From Deltaproteobacteria bacterium (GTDB lineage: Bacteria; Desulfobacterota; Binatia; Binatales; Binataceae): a stretch of DNA of 6,379 bases. Each line of letters starts with the position of its first letter. Positions within the stretch are counted from its first letter, which is position 1. The stretch lies in NCBI GenBank assembly GCA_021799555.1, contig JAJZAG010000222.1, forward strand, positions 1 through 6,379, in the 5' to 3' direction. The notes beneath the pieces are model-generated. The model did not search any database and was not told the origin of the DNA. It saw only the letters and a program-made list of their open reading frames with translations. Shown one piece after another: positions 5,779 to 6,379 of this stretch. The position numbers and the translations under genes are program-made.

Positions 5779-6186
5779 TGGATTACGGAGATGGCTGAAG
5801 AATTCCAATCGCGAAAGTTGCATGAAATCGGGAAATGCGAGGAAAACTGTTGCGCAGGTCGTCTGCATGTCATCTTCACGCCCGAGGAAAAGCGGCTGCT
5901 GCACGCGCAAATCTTCAGAGATTGCGAATTCAACCGCATTGATTTTTCGAACGCGGATCTCCGCGAATCGCGGTTCTTGAACGTTGCGCTCACCGGATGC
6001 GATTTTTCCAGTGCCGACCTGCGCGGGACCAGCTTCATCGCCTGCGACTTGCATGGCGCCAATTTCACTGGAGTTGTATTGGGCCGGACACGCTTCGATG
6101 CGTGTTGGCTGATCGGCGCGCTGGGTCTTTCCTCCTCGATGAGCGACTACGTGAGAGAAAACGGTGGCTTGCTATGGCTGTCGTGA
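5773..6186 (+). CDS. Pentapeptide-repeat protein
   Basis: 137 residues from GTG 5773. Residues 51-120 are fourteen consecutive pentapeptides of the A(D/N)(L/F)xx type (CEFNR, IDFSN, ADLRE, ... CDFSS, ADLRG, ... ANFTG), with Leu and Phe largely alternating at the central position, which predicts a right-handed quadrilateral beta-helix of about 3.5 coils. The N-terminal 50 residues carry a C-x3-CC motif (22-27) and a helical segment (TPEEKRLLHAQIF) that may cap the helix. No signal peptide. The family includes DNA-mimicking gyrase-binding proteins, but this one is short and its target is unknown. The start is uncertain: GTG 5773 lies at the predicted transcription start (leaderless), while ATG 5791 has GGAG directly abutting it, too close to work well. 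The gene diverges from the HTH-EIIA/pckG operon. Confidence 0.85.
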   Translation: MQWITEMAEEFQSRKLHEIGKCEENCCAGRLHVIFTPEEKRLLHAQIFRDCEFNRIDFSNADLRESRFLNVALTGCDFSSADLRGTSFIACDLHGANFTGVVLGRTRFDACWLIGALGLSSSMSDYVRENGGLLWLS

Positions 6187-6379
6187 AGGCTCATCCCGAG
6201 GCGTAGCGCTGGCCTTGTCCAGAACAGAGGTGAAGTGAAACCAACCGAACACTCAAATGGCTCGGCCAGATTGTGCTGGGTGGGACCATTCAGGCTCGAC
6301 CAATATTTGGCATCCGTTGTCAGCCGACAAAAATTGAGGCCTCCCGACGCAGCGGGCGTCTATATCTTGTCGGAGCATA

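Larger units (their letters stand above)
5723..5791. repeat. Direct repeat TTACGGAGA flanking the divergent promoters
   Basis: The same nine bases occur at 5723-5731 and 5783-5791, exactly 60 bases apart, one on each side of the promoter pair. They could be accessory operator half-sites or chance. Confidence 0.35.

Noticed and set aside
5743..6054. N-terminal extension of the HTH-EIIA frame by about 104 codons
   Set aside because: It lies antisense to the pentapeptide gene, crosses both promoters, and has no domain content; the HTH starts well after GTG 5742.
6271..6351. 26-codon plus-strand frame near the right edge
   Set aside because: Very short, no ribosome site, no motif.
6336..6360. 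GACGC/GCGTC hairpin and GAGGCCTC palindrome with a T-run on the minus strand
   Set aside because: The stem is five bases and the T-run is displaced from it; no minus-strand gene upstream is visible to terminate.
1..6379. CRISPR array, tRNA, rRNA or insertion sequence
   Set aside because: No regularly spaced repeats, cloverleaf, rRNA-like stretch, transposase frame or terminal inverted repeats were seen.

Overview
The window looks like a chromosomal segment of a moderately GC-rich Gram-negative bacterium. Evidence for this is an outer-membrane beta-barrel protein with a signal peptide and terminal aromatic residue, and a Tat-exported [NiFe]-hydrogenase small subunit. A GTP-type PEP carboxykinase and a DUF2934 protein would fit lineages such as Acidobacteriota or deltaproteobacterial/Binatota-like groups. 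That placement is only a guess from gene content.

Left part (1-2149, all on the minus strand, read right to left): a DUF2934 small protein; a 34-residue ORF with a canonical Shine-Dalgarno that stops one base before the next start; a coiled-coil plus beta-barrel outer-membrane protein; a 450-base stretch with a doubtful small ORF and several dyads; a 27-residue ORF that overlaps the following start by ATGA; and the 5' part of a group 1 [NiFe]-hydrogenase small subunit cut by the left edge. Its second proximal-cluster cysteine appears to be replaced by Asn. The hydrogenase large subunit would be expected just beyond position 1.

Middle (2150-3200): about 400 bases with no supportable gene, a plus-strand remnant of a Crp/Fnr-type winged-helix domain without its effector domain, and a minus-strand 122-residue protein with a WWPG motif that I cannot assign to a family.

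Right part (3202-6379): pckG (GTP-dependent PEP carboxykinase) lies directly behind a regulator-like gene fusing an excisionase/MerR-type helix-turn-helix to a PTS EIIA domain. The two genes almost abut and are surely co-transcribed. Divergent from them is a pentapeptide-repeat protein. The two divergent promoters are interleaved: each -35 box overlaps the start codon of the opposite gene, and both start codons (GTG) lie at the predicted transcription starts, so both mRNAs may be leaderless. PEP is both the product of PckG and the phosphoryl donor of the PTS, so the EIIA-HTH protein is a plausible PEP/PTS-state sensor for gluconeogenic control. That link is inference. The last ~190 bases (6187-6379) hold no gene I can support.
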